Below are positions 17,567 to 27,004 of a stretch of 64,000 nt of DNA, in pieces; within the stretch, counting starts at the first letter, position 1, and each line of letters opens with the position of its first letter. Origin of the DNA: Hyphomicrobiales bacterium (GTDB taxonomy: Bacteria > Pseudomonadota > Alphaproteobacteria > Rhizobiales > Rhizobiaceae); the NCBI GenBank assembly GCA_900468065.1, contig UBTA01000094.1, positions 22,707 to 86,706 on the forward strand, written 5' to 3'. The notes under the pieces are model-generated. The model did no database searches and had not been told where the DNA came from. It saw nothing but the letters and a program-made list of their open reading frames with translations. A program made the position numbers and the translations under genes.

Positions 17567-18568
17567 TCAGAATGGGTACCGGGAGTAGTTCGACTTGTTG
17601 ACATCGACCCAGGCCTGGCCAACCAGGATCACGCCTTCGCCAGCACCCTTCTTGACGGTGACCTTTTCATAGCCGGGAACGCCGAGATCTATGCCGTCCT
17701 TGATCTCTTCGCCCTTCAGAACCATGTCGGCGACCTTGTTCATCACAAAGCCGGCATCCTTCGGATCCCAGAAACTGATGCCATCGACAGCACCCGATTC
17801 GAGATAGGAACCGGTGTCTTTCGGCAGGCCAATGCCGAACACGCAGGTCTTGTCCTGCAGGCCAGCTTCCTCGACAGCGCGGCCAATGCCGATCACGTCA
17901 ACAGCCGATCCACCCTGGAAGCCCTTGATATCGGGGTATTTGCGCAGGATTTCACGAGCCTTCTCATAGGCCTTGTTGGCATCGTTGAAGGATTCGTTCT
18001 TCTCGGAAACCAGTTCCATTTCCGGATATTTCTGGGCATTCTCAGAGCCACCGTCCGCCCACTGGACGTGGGTCAGGCTGCCGAGCGAGCCAACGAAGGA
18101 CGTCCACTTGCCGGACTTGCCCATGCATTCGGCAATCTTTTCGTTGAAGCGCGCACCGAACACCTTGTTGTCGAAGGCTTCGATATCGACCATCGTGTTC
18201 TTCATGCTATCGGCTTCATGTGTTATTACCTTGATGCCGCGCTGCCCTGCGCGCTTCAGCACGCCTTCAAGCGCTGAAGCGTCCATCGGGACGACGGCAA
18301 TAGCACTCACCTTCTTGGCAACCAGATCCTCGATCAGGCGGGCCTGCTGGGCGGCGTCCGCCTTGGCTGGGCCGACCTGGCTTGTGGTAACGCTAGCATT
18401 GTCCTTGCCATAGGCAACGACGCCTTCTTCCATGCGTGTGAACCAGTTTTCGCCGGTAACCTTCACCACGGTAACAATGGTCGGCTTATCCTCGGCGATG
18501 ACAGCGGTCGCCGTTCCCAGGGCCCCCAGAGCGACGGCGCAGGCGGCGAGTTTGCGGATGATAGTCAT
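17567..18568 (-). CDS. Periplasmic sugar-binding protein, RhaS/LsrB-like
   Basis: A 333-residue exported binding protein with a signal peptide ending at TAVIAEDKP. The periplasmic-binding-protein type 1 fold is shown by IVTVVKVTGENWFTRMEEG, KKVSAIAVVPMDASAL and GFQGGSAVDVIGIGRAVEEAG. It resembles rhamnose (RhaS) and autoinducer-2 (LsrB) binding proteins more than RbsB. It is the second gene of the operon. The ligand is probably a deoxy- or branched sugar, but this is inferred. Confidence 0.92.
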   Translation of the reverse strand: MTIIRKLAACAVALGALGTATAVIAEDKPTIVTVVKVTGENWFTRMEEGVVAYGKDNASVTTSQVGPAKADAAQQARLIEDLVAKKVSAIAVVPMDASALEGVLKRAGQRGIKVITHEADSMKNTMVDIEAFDNKVFGARFNEKIAECMGKSGKWTSFVGSLGSLTHVQWADGGSENAQKYPEMELVSEKNESFNDANKAYEKAREILRKYPDIKGFQGGSAVDVIGIGRAVEEAGLQDKTCVFGIGLPKDTGSYLESGAVDGISFWDPKDAGFVMNKVADMVLKGEEIKDGIDLGVPGYEKVTVKKGAGEGVILVGQAWVDVNKSNYSRYPF

Positions 18569-18644
18569 TATTCCTCCCTAAGAACCTTCAAGGATGGCAG
18601 TAGCCGGCGCGTGAAGGCATCGCGCAGGCGCCAAAGTGTGGGGA

Positions 18645-19631
18645 TCAGCCGCGCAAGGCTCTGAACCAGGCCTTCGGGTCGAACCCCGATTGGGCGAGAA
18701 AGGCGAGAAGAAGGACCCCCCAGGCGAGGTCGCGGAAGAAGTTGGATATGTCCATGAAATTGAAAAGGCTCGACAACATCTGCAGCGCCGTGGCCGACAG
18801 AACGACGCAGATGACCCGGCCGTAGCCGCCTTCCGGGCGAACACCGGCCATGACCGCAATCAGGATGGCGATGAGAACATAGGAACTGCCGTAATCCCAT
18901 TTCACACTGGAAGTGCGTGCGGCGATGACGATACCGGCAACGGACGCAAACAGGCCGCAGGCCGTGTAGGTCAGGAACAAAATACGCTTTTCCGGAATGC
19001 CGGCAAAACGCGCCGCCTTGGCGTTGCTGCCCAACAACATCAGACGTAGGCCGAACGGGCTGAAGCGCAGCACAACCCCGAGAATGAGGGCGACAACAAG
19101 GAAAAGCGCAAAACACTGGGGCACCCCGAGCATCGGTGTGTTACCAAAATTATCGAGCGGCTCGATGTAACCGAGGCCGAGTGCCGAGCCGTTGGTCAGG
19201 GCAACAGCAAGGCCGGTAAAGAACAGCTGCGTGCCGAGCGTTGCGATGATCGGCGTCAGCCCGGCGCGTGCCACCAGAAGGCCGTTGAGCATACCCCCGG
19301 CAAGCCCGACAAGGAGCGCCACGCCAGCGAAAGCCCAACTGAATAACAGCGGCGCATCATCCACGGAAACGTGGTCACGAACGACGATATAGGCAAAGAC
19401 GCCCGACAGATTGGCAAGTGCGATACCCGACAGATCAATGCCGCCATTGCCCGAGATCATCGCCAGCATGACGCCGAGCGCCAGCAGTCCGAGTTCGGGA
19501 ACCTGCGAAGCCATGGACTGGAGATTGTAGATATCGAGGAAGCTTGCTCCAACGAGAAGACCGCCACCCACCAGAACGGCAATATTGACGGTGGCCAAGA
19601 AACCCAATTGGCGATCAACGCGAAACTGCAA
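18645..19631 (-). CDS. Sugar ABC transporter permease, RbsC/RhaQ type (first)
   Basis: A permease of about 328 residues. I chose a TTG start at 19631 because GGAGGAG lies six bases upstream; upstream in-frame codons lack a good site. Family blocks include AMISGNGGIDLSGIALANLSG and SSYVLIAILIAVMAGVRPEGG. It is the first gene of the ABC-PfkB operon. The promoter should lie in the roughly 230 bases up to the MATE gene, where I saw no clear operator. Confidence 0.9.
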   Translation of the reverse strand: MQFRVDRQLGFLATVNIAVLVGGGLLVGASFLDIYNLQSMASQVPELGLLALGVMLAMISGNGGIDLSGIALANLSGVFAYIVVRDHVSVDDAPLLFSWAFAGVALLVGLAGGMLNGLLVARAGLTPIIATLGTQLFFTGLAVALTNGSALGLGYIEPLDNFGNTPMLGVPQCFALFLVVALILGVVLRFSPFGLRLMLLGSNAKAARFAGIPEKRILFLTYTACGLFASVAGIVIAARTSSVKWDYGSSYVLIAILIAVMAGVRPEGGYGRVICVVLSATALQMLSSLFNFMDISNFFRDLAWGVLLLAFLAQSGFDPKAWFRALRG

Positions 19632-19870
19632 GGCACACTCCTCCACTTTTGGCGAAGCCGCAGACTGGCATTTGCAGTACCCGGCATCACCGACCGGAAG
19701 GCTGCACATGGCAAGTTTCAGGCAGATCCTCCAGATCCAACCCCAGCGGCAACCAGCACCTTCATACCGGTGGTGACATTTGCCAAATCGAGTTGTGCAT
19801 TGTCAATAGAGAATTTTTATGAGGTGCCGTGTGGGTTTTAAGGCACGTGTTGCGACGCTAAACCGCACGC

Positions 19871-21220
19871 CTATGAACTTCCCTCGCTCATCCGAACCAG
19901 CCTGAAAAATCGCGCAGGTAGCACCACGGCGCTCATGGAAAGGCCGGCGGCAAAGCCAATCCACACACCCAAGGGGCCTACGGAGGTATGGAGGGCCAGG
20001 AAATAGCCCAGGGGCAACGCCAGCATCCAATAGGAAACGATCGACACCGCCGACGGCCATTTGGTGTCGTTCAGGCCGCGCAGTGCCCCAAGCCCGGTGG
20101 ACTGCAACCCGTCTACCACCTGCATCAGCGCGACCACGACAAACATGCTGGACGCCAGTGCGACGACAGGCGGGTCCTTGCTCAACAATTCGGCAATCGG
20201 GCGGCCCGCAAAGATCAGTGAAACCATGGTCGCCAGCATCCACAGCGCCACAAAGCCGAATGTTGCCATTCCGATAGGCCGCAGCCGCTCCAGCTGCCCC
20301 GAACCATCGGCCTGCGCGATACGGATGGCAACGGCAGTCGCCATTCCGAGCGGTAGCATATAAAGCGTTGCGCCAATCGAGTTGACGATCTGGTTGGCGG
20401 CGAGTGCTCCGGCACCAAACCAGCCAAGGATAAACGTCGCCATCGCTACAGCCCCCGCCTCGGCGAGATAGCTGATCCCAAGCGGGAGCCCCTGCAAGAA
20501 CTGCTGCCAGACGCCTTTGCCCGTCACCACCGAACGGAGCCGGAAGCGGCGCATTGCGCATGCACGGCGCCAGTAGAAAAAGGCGGCCGCAAGAGCAAGC
20601 GTCTCCGCCAGAACACTGGCAATGCCCGAGCCGAGAATGCCAAGGGCCGGTATCGGGCCAAGCCCGTAGATCAGCAGATAGTTCAGCGGCACGTTAATGA
20701 CCACACCCAGGAAAGCGAACCCGACGGCCAGCCAAGGCCTGTCCGTGGCATCAAGCAGGGATTTCAGCACCAGAAAAACCGAAAAGGGCAGCATGAATAG
20801 CGCCATCGGCACCCAGTAGAGCCACGCCTGAGCCTCCGGCAGGCCCACCCACCGCACGATCGGCATCAACGCCAGCATGATCATTGCCGCCAGAGCACCA
20901 CATATCAGCGCCATCAACATGCCATGCCGGACAGCCGAACTGACCATGCGGGCATCCCTCGCCCCAAAGCCACTGGCCATTGACACGCCGACAACCGAAA
21001 TCACCCCGTAGAGCATCGCTGTGAGCAGCATGTGGACCGCCATCACCAGCGCGACGATGGCCAGAACCTCGGTCCCAAGCGGCGATAGCATGATTGTATC
21101 GGTAATACCGATCAGGGAGCTTGCCGACAGCCCGAGAACCAGCGGAACAGAAAGCTTTATCAGCGACGGCAACTCGGACATGATCTGGGCGATACGCAGT
21201 TTCTTGTCAGACGGGCTCAT
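19871..21220 (-). CDS. MATE-family multidrug/cation efflux protein (NorM-like)
   Basis: A 449-residue membrane protein with about 12 spans in two similar halves. It opens with LPSLIKLSVPLVLGLSASSLIGITDTIMLS, the typical N-terminal MATE bundle, and has the second-half start GISYLAEAGAVAMATFILGWFG. MATE proteins export drugs and organic cations using a sodium or proton gradient. It follows no operon and is probably expressed alone. Substrate unknown. Confidence 0.93.
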   Translation of the reverse strand: MSPSDKKLRIAQIMSELPSLIKLSVPLVLGLSASSLIGITDTIMLSPLGTEVLAIVALVMAVHMLLTAMLYGVISVVGVSMASGFGARDARMVSSAVRHGMLMALICGALAAMIMLALMPIVRWVGLPEAQAWLYWVPMALFMLPFSVFLVLKSLLDATDRPWLAVGFAFLGVVINVPLNYLLIYGLGPIPALGILGSGIASVLAETLALAAAFFYWRRACAMRRFRLRSVVTGKGVWQQFLQGLPLGISYLAEAGAVAMATFILGWFGAGALAANQIVNSIGATLYMLPLGMATAVAIRIAQADGSGQLERLRPIGMATFGFVALWMLATMVSLIFAGRPIAELLSKDPPVVALASSMFVVVALMQVVDGLQSTGLGALRGLNDTKWPSAVSIVSYWMLALPLGYFLALHTSVGPLGVWIGFAAGLSMSAVVLPARFFRLVRMSEGSS

Positions 21221-21736
21221 GAGCCTTTTCTATCCTCAGTGTGAGCAATTGTGCTTCCGCGACCCTCTTTTGCGAACGCCACTCGGATTGGATCTGCGGC
21301 ACCAATCACATGGCCGCAACAGTACCCGATGTTACTGTCAACACCCCGAGCGCGCTTGACCATCCGTGCGTCCGGTGACAGTGCGCAAGATCTGGAGCTG
21401 TCACGTTTGCAAGGATTTGGATTGAGCGGGGAGTGGTGTGCCTGATCTGGGCGAGGAGTTCAGACGGAACTCGTCCGCGGGTGTTTTGCAACCGAGGTAT
21501 TTGCCTGGTGCCGCGTTGAAAGCCATATCCTGAGCCCGTCTTTTGGTCTGTTCTCAGTCGTTGACACGGATTTTACCCAATCACAAGCGACGGGTTGTCG
21601 CCAATGACCGACGCTTCGATCGGCCCACGCCGTCAACGCTCACATCCCACCGGTCTTCATTAACTGCAACGGCACCCGCACGCCCAATTTCATAAATACT
21701 TGAGCGCAGTGGAGGACTGTCTTCAAGGATATTATT
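21221..21736. other. Non-coding stretch of about 520 bases
   Basis: No credible gene was found. The part near 21221-21300 should hold the promoter of the MATE gene. A short inverted repeat TGACAG...CTGTCA occurs around 21376-21403. Nothing else stood out. Confidence 0.5.
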
Positions 21737-21773
21737 CGAATATCGGCCGCTCTCTGCCGGCGGCCGATATTCG
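21737..21773 (-). terminator. Hairpin terminator after the adenine deaminase gene
   Basis: A perfect 14-bp stem, CGAATATCGGCCGC (21737-21750) and its complement (21760-21773). It lies 12 bases downstream of the stop of the minus-strand deaminase gene. Confidence 0.7.
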
Positions 21774-21784
21774 GTTAGCCTGCC

Positions 21785-23578
21785 TTACTGGGTGACGATG
21801 ACGTCGACCTTCTGGAAGGTGCGGACGTCGATCAGTCCCTTGTCGGAGATGCGCAATTCGGGAATGACGACCAGCGCCAGCAGCGAATGCTGCATATAGG
21901 CGTTGTTCAGTTTGCAGCCGCAGATGCGCATCGCCTCAACGATGGCAGCAGCCTTGTCCGCGACGATCTCGGCGCGCTGATCTGACATCAGACCGGCGAC
22001 CGGCAATTCGACCAGCGCCAGTTCCTTGCCGCCCTTGACGACGACGATGCCGCCGCCGACCTCGTGCAAGCGGTTTGAGGCCTGCGCCATGTCGTCCTTG
22101 TTGGTGCCAACCACGATCATATGGTGGCTATCATGGGCCACGGTGCTCGCAACCGCGCAGTCGCTGTCGTAGCCGAAGCCCGAAACGAAGGCGTTGACAA
22201 CATCGCCAGTGGCGCGATGGCGCTCCACCAGGGCGATCTGGCAGACGTCATTGGTGCGATCCATGTCGATGAGGCCCGAAGTGATTGCGAGATCCGCCTC
22301 CAAAGCGCGCGTCGGCGCCTGGTTTTCGACGACACCAATGACATTGACCCGTACCTTGGAAGCATCAGCGGAATGCCGGATGTCGAAATCCCGTGCCGTC
22401 AGGGTCTTGCCGAGATGAACGGTGTCACGCGCGCTTGCCGGATAGACAAAAGGTGGAATGTCGGCCACAAGTGCCCCCGCTTGCGCAAGCAGCTCGCCGC
22501 GCGCGAAAACCATCTCGATCGGCAGCGATGCAAGGTCTGACGTGATGATCAGATCGGCCCGGCGGCCAGGCGCGATCGAACCGAGTTCACGCTCGAGGCC
22601 GAAATGCTGGGCGGTGTTGAGCGTCGCCATCTGGATCGCGGTCACGGGCTTCAGGCCTTGCGCGATCGCGTGGCGGACAACCCGGTTCATATGGCCGTCG
22701 TGAACGAGCGTCCCGGAATGGCTGTCATCGGTGCAAAGCAGGAAGTTGCGAGGATCGAGGCCACTTTCGGTGACGGCCTTGATCGGGGCTGCGACATCAA
22801 ACCAGGCCGAGCCAAGCCGGAGCATGGCCCGCATCCCCTGTCGCACCCGGGCGATGGCGTCCTCGACCGTCGTGCCCTCATGATCATCAGCCGGTCCCCC
22901 GGCCACATAGGCGTGGAATTCGCGGCCCAGATGCGGCGAGGCGTAATGCCCGCCGACGGTCAATCGCGCATCCTGGGTTGCTGCGATCTCGGCGACCATC
23001 TTCGGGTCGTTGCCGGCCACGCCCGGAAAATTCATCATCTCGCCGAGACCGATGATGTTCGGCCAGCTGAGCGCTTCAGCCACGTCCTTGGCCGACAGCT
23101 CAGCACCGGCCGTCTCAAGGCCCGGCGCGCTCGGCACGCAGCTCGGGACCTGCACATAGACATTGACCGGCAGGCTCTGCGCTTCGTCGTTCATCAGCCG
23201 CACGCCGGCAAGGCCGAGCACGTTGGCGATCTCGTGCGGATCGATGAACATCGTCGTCGTGCCGTGCGGAATGACGGCACGGGCAAATTCAGTGACGGTG
23301 ACGAGACCGCTTTCGACATGCATATGCGCATCGCAGAGCCCTGGCACCAGATAACGCCCGGCCGCATCGACAACCTTGGTGCCTTCACCGATGGTGTGGC
23401 TGGCATCGGCACCGACATAGGCAAAGCGGCCGGCTTTGACGGCGATGTCGGTGTGCGGAATGATCTCGCCGGAATAGACGTTGACCCATCGTCCGTTGCG
23501 GATCACCAGATCGGCAGGCGTGCGGCCCATGGCGACATCGACAAGCTCGGGTGCGGTCCTCGACCAGGATTGAAGCAT
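21785..23578 (-). CDS. ade: Adenine deaminase (first, more canonical copy)
   Basis: A 597-residue amidohydrolase starting at MLQSWSRTAPELVD with a GAAGGA ribosome site. Metal and active-site motifs are VPGLCDAHMHVESG, FIDPHEIANVLG, GLGEMMNFPGV and LLCTDDSH. The C-terminal Ade domain (VGTNKDDMAQASNRL, GGGIVVVKGGKELAL) is present. It converts adenine to hypoxanthine and ammonia. It follows the NCS2 permease gene by 55 bases. Rhizobial adenine deaminases of this length are well known. Confidence 0.92.
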   Translation of the reverse strand: MLQSWSRTAPELVDVAMGRTPADLVIRNGRWVNVYSGEIIPHTDIAVKAGRFAYVGADASHTIGEGTKVVDAAGRYLVPGLCDAHMHVESGLVTVTEFARAVIPHGTTTMFIDPHEIANVLGLAGVRLMNDEAQSLPVNVYVQVPSCVPSAPGLETAGAELSAKDVAEALSWPNIIGLGEMMNFPGVAGNDPKMVAEIAATQDARLTVGGHYASPHLGREFHAYVAGGPADDHEGTTVEDAIARVRQGMRAMLRLGSAWFDVAAPIKAVTESGLDPRNFLLCTDDSHSGTLVHDGHMNRVVRHAIAQGLKPVTAIQMATLNTAQHFGLERELGSIAPGRRADLIITSDLASLPIEMVFARGELLAQAGALVADIPPFVYPASARDTVHLGKTLTARDFDIRHSADASKVRVNVIGVVENQAPTRALEADLAITSGLIDMDRTNDVCQIALVERHRATGDVVNAFVSGFGYDSDCAVASTVAHDSHHMIVVGTNKDDMAQASNRLHEVGGGIVVVKGGKELALVELPVAGLMSDQRAEIVADKAAAIVEAMRICGCKLNNAYMQHSLLALVVIPELRISDKGLIDVRTFQKVDVIVTQ

Positions 23579-23633
23579 GACTGTTTCCTTCGAATGGAGA
23601 GGGTATCGGCGCCCCCGTGGGGCGCCGATAGGC

Positions 23634-25031
23634 TTATTGGGTCTGTGCGACGAGCGCTGCGGCAAGCAAAGCAACGAACCACATCACCGGTTTTACATCG
23701 CCGGGACGGACGCAGACCAGCTTGATCAGCACATAGGCGATTATCGCCAGCGATAACCCGAGCGTGATCGAGAACGTCAGCGGGATCAGCACGATGGCGA
23801 GGAAGGCCGGAAGCGCTTCGTCGAGATCGGTCCAGCGGATCTTGCTCATCGGCTCCGACATGAACAGCCCTGTGAGGATCAAAACGGGAGCTGTCGCTAC
23901 GGCGGGAACCAGCGAGAGCAAGGGCGAAAGAAATAGGAAAGGCACGAAGAGCAAACCGGCGATCAACGCGACAAGCCCGGTGCGGCCGCCTTGAGCGATG
24001 CCTGCGCCTGATTCCAGATAGACGGTGGCGGGGCTGGTGCCGAGCGGTGCCGAAATCAGGGCCGCGACAGCGTCGACATGCATCGATTCCTTGATATTGC
24101 GTGGCATCCCCTGCTCGTCCTTCAGATCGGCCGCCTCGGCCAGACCCAGGAAGGTCGACAGCGCCTCGATGAAGTTGGTAAACAGGAAGACGAAGATGAA
24201 GGGAATATAGGCAAGGCTGAGCGCACCGACCAGATCGATCTGGCCGACGAAGCTGAAGTCCGGCGCTGCCGAAAAACCGCTCCAGTTGACCAGTGTGTGA
24301 ACACCAGGCGTTTCCGGTGAAAAAGCGCTGCCGTCAACCCACCAGCGCCCGATCGGAGCAGCGAGAAGGGTGGTGAGGATCATGCCGGCCATCATCGCGC
24401 CGGGCACCCGCCGGACGACCAGGCCGACCGTCAGGATGAAACCCGCTATGAAGGTCAGCGTAACCGGATTGAATGTCGTCAGACCAACGATCGTATCGGG
24501 ATTGGCGACGATGAACTTGGCGTTCTCAAAGCCGATCAGCGCGATGAACAGGCCTATGCCGCAGGCAATGCCGTAGCGAAGATCGACCGGGATCGCCTCG
24601 ATGATCGTCTGCCGCAGATTGAAGAAGGCCATGATGGTGAAGAGTACGCCGGCCCAGACAACGCAGCCAAGCGCGATCTCGATCGGCACGTTGGCGCCGA
24701 CGACCATCGTATAGGCAAACAGCGCATTGATGCCCATACCTGGTGCAACGAGGATGGGGCTTTTTGCGTAAAGCCCCATGGCGCAACTGCCGATGAAGCT
24801 GACGAGCACCGTCGCGGTGACCCCGGCCGAGAACGGGATACCCGCATGCGCAAGGATCGATGGATTGACGACGATCACATAGGACGCGGCGAGAAAGGTG
24901 GTCAATCCGGCGAGGATCTCGGTACGGATGTTCGATCCGAATTTCGATATCTGGAAATAGCGATCAAGCAGGCTGGCAAGCCACGAGGCCTTGCTCGAAG
25001 CCGGCCCCACCGATTTCGGTTGGTAGTTCAT
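23634..25031 (-). CDS. NCS2-family purine permease (AzgA/GhxP-like)
   Basis: A 465-residue transporter with about 12-14 hydrophobic spans. AzgA-type motifs include GLTTFLAASYVIVVNPSIL, APGMGINALFAYT and ESGAGIAQGGRTGL. This subfamily takes up adenine, guanine and hypoxanthine by proton symport. It sits between two adenine-deaminase-type genes on the same strand, so it supplies their substrate and belongs to a purine salvage or purine-nitrogen operon. Confidence 0.93.
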   Translation of the reverse strand: MNYQPKSVGPASSKASWLASLLDRYFQISKFGSNIRTEILAGLTTFLAASYVIVVNPSILAHAGIPFSAGVTATVLVSFIGSCAMGLYAKSPILVAPGMGINALFAYTMVVGANVPIEIALGCVVWAGVLFTIMAFFNLRQTIIEAIPVDLRYGIACGIGLFIALIGFENAKFIVANPDTIVGLTTFNPVTLTFIAGFILTVGLVVRRVPGAMMAGMILTTLLAAPIGRWWVDGSAFSPETPGVHTLVNWSGFSAAPDFSFVGQIDLVGALSLAYIPFIFVFLFTNFIEALSTFLGLAEAADLKDEQGMPRNIKESMHVDAVAALISAPLGTSPATVYLESGAGIAQGGRTGLVALIAGLLFVPFLFLSPLLSLVPAVATAPVLILTGLFMSEPMSKIRWTDLDEALPAFLAIVLIPLTFSITLGLSLAIIAYVLIKLVCVRPGDVKPVMWFVALLAAALVAQTQ

Positions 25032-25094
25032 TCTTTTGTTCCCCTTTTTTTGAAACGACGAAGGGGCCGACAGTGCCGGCCCCCTTTTACCTGT

Positions 25095-26897
25095 TCATTC
25101 TGCGGCGGCAACCCGTTCCGTCTCGCCACTGTTCCCAGCAAGCGGCGAGATCACCTTGAGGTTAACGCAGTCGACAACGCCGAGATCGGTGATGGCATAT
25201 TCAGGGATCGCGGTGATTTGCAACACGAACATGTACATGAACGGCCAAGGCAGCGAGCAGCCGAGGCTGCGCGCGGCATCGTCCAGCTCCTCCTCCAGCC
25301 GCGCCATCTCGGACGGTTCGATATCCGAGACGATGCCACCGATCGGCAGATGCAGGAAAGAGACGACCTCGCCATTCTTGACCACCACCTGGCCGCCGTG
25401 GTTGGCGATCAGGTGGTTGATAGCGACCACCATATCTTCAGGGTTGGCGCCGATGCAGAGAATGTTGTTGTCATCAGGCGCGGTCGAGCTGGCGATCGCA
25501 CCTTCACGCAGCCCGAAGCCCGATGTGAAAGCAACGGGGCGATTGCGGGTCTTGCCGTAGCGCTCGACCACGGTAACATATTGGATGTCTTTGGCCGTAT
25601 CAGCGAGCACGCAGCCATCCTTCACCGCCAAGGTGACATCGCGGCGTGTGCGCACGAAGATCTTTTCCGGCGTGACGGCAATCGCCATCGCTTCGGCGCT
25701 ATTGCCGGCGCCGTCGTAGCGCACCCGCAGATCTTGGACTTCGAGCGGCGCCACCTTCATCGACGTCAGCAATGCGGCACTGCGCGGCGGAGGCACCAGG
25801 TCGATCGCCATCCGGCCGTCGCGTGCCACTTCCTCGCCCTTGGCGACCACAGCTTCGATCTTGAATTCACGTAGATCGCTGACGAGCAGGATATCGGCGG
25901 AGCGGTCCGGCGAGATCGAGCCGACCTTGTCATCGATTCTCAGCGCGTCGGCACCGTTGATGGTTGCCATCTGAATCGCCGCCATCGGTGAAATGCCCAT
26001 GGCGATCGCCATGCGCACCATGTTGTCGAGATGGCCGCGCTTGAGAATATCGCTGGCTACGACGTCGTCAGTGCAGAAGCTGATGCGGCGCAGGGCCTTG
26101 GCGCCCATCTCCGTGACGATGCGCAGATTGTCCTCAAGGAAATGCGAGATCGAGGATTCGCGTACGACAACATGCATACCCGCCCGCAGCTTCTCCAGCA
26201 TTTCCTCCGGCGAATAGCTTTCGTGGTCGGCGCGCACACCGGATTGCTGGTAACCGTTCAGCCGCGCTCCGCGGGTCATCGGGCAGCAGCCGAGGATCGG
26301 CAACCGGCTCTTTTCGGCAAGCTCAAGGGCCGCCAGCACATCGCTGTCTTCTTCCTGAATGAATTCGCGCACCGTTTCCCAGATGCCGACGCATTCCGGC
26401 CAGTGATGGGTAGCCTGGTGGTCGGCCGGGCTGAAGTAATGACCGACAGTAGAACGCGGCATCGTGTAGGGGGTCTTGCACGGAGCGCCCCAGAAAACCT
26501 TGAGTGGCGTCTGCTTGGCTTCGTCGAGGAATTCGCGGGCGGCGTCCGGTCCACCAACAACGATGATCTGGTCGAGGCCGGTGACAATCGACGTCGTGCC
26601 CAGCGGCACGACCGCCTTTGCGAAGCTGGTTAGCGACATCTTCGAGCATTCAACATGCAGATGCCCGTCGATCATGCCTGGCGTCAGATATTTTCCCTTG
26701 GCATCGATGACTTTGGTTTCCGGCCCGATGTAGTCTGAGACGTCGCCGACGGCAATGATGCGCTCGCCGTAGATCGCAACGTCGGCCTGGTAGATCTCCT
26801 CCGACACGACGTTGACAAGTCTGCCGCCGCGAATGGCCAGTGTCGCCTTGCCGCCTGTACCCGATGCCGCGCGAATGAATTCCCTGATGTCCCTCAC
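25095..26897 (-). CDS. Adenine deaminase-like amidohydrolase (second, divergent copy)
   Basis: About 600 residues from a GTG start at 26897, chosen for AAGGGAG eight bases upstream. It has TPGMIDGHLHVECSK, LRAGMHVVVRESS and RISFCTDD, and the Ade C-terminal domain (GANPEDMVVAINHL, GGQVVVKNGEVVSFL). The DPHEIANV block of the neighbour is replaced by GLDQIIVV, and the GEMMN block by CVGIWETV. At least one metal-site glutamate therefore appears lost, and the substrate may be a different aminopurine. First gene of the operon, divergent from a LysR gene. Confidence 0.85.
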   Translation of the reverse strand: MRDIREFIRAASGTGGKATLAIRGGRLVNVVSEEIYQADVAIYGERIIAVGDVSDYIGPETKVIDAKGKYLTPGMIDGHLHVECSKMSLTSFAKAVVPLGTTSIVTGLDQIIVVGGPDAAREFLDEAKQTPLKVFWGAPCKTPYTMPRSTVGHYFSPADHQATHHWPECVGIWETVREFIQEEDSDVLAALELAEKSRLPILGCCPMTRGARLNGYQQSGVRADHESYSPEEMLEKLRAGMHVVVRESSISHFLEDNLRIVTEMGAKALRRISFCTDDVVASDILKRGHLDNMVRMAIAMGISPMAAIQMATINGADALRIDDKVGSISPDRSADILLVSDLREFKIEAVVAKGEEVARDGRMAIDLVPPPRSAALLTSMKVAPLEVQDLRVRYDGAGNSAEAMAIAVTPEKIFVRTRRDVTLAVKDGCVLADTAKDIQYVTVVERYGKTRNRPVAFTSGFGLREGAIASSTAPDDNNILCIGANPEDMVVAINHLIANHGGQVVVKNGEVVSFLHLPIGGIVSDIEPSEMARLEEELDDAARSLGCSLPWPFMYMFVLQITAIPEYAITDLGVVDCVNLKVISPLAGNSGETERVAAAE

Positions 26898-27004
26898 TGA
26901 TATGTCTCCCTTAGCGTCAGCAATTATTCCCAGTTTGATTTCGTTTGTACAATGGGCCGAAATGGCGTATTTATCGGACATATCATCCAAGATTTTGGAC
27001 GAAA

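Noticed and set aside
22604..23725. An open frame antisense to the adenine deaminase
   Set aside because: The composition is that of a shadow frame, with no family motifs.
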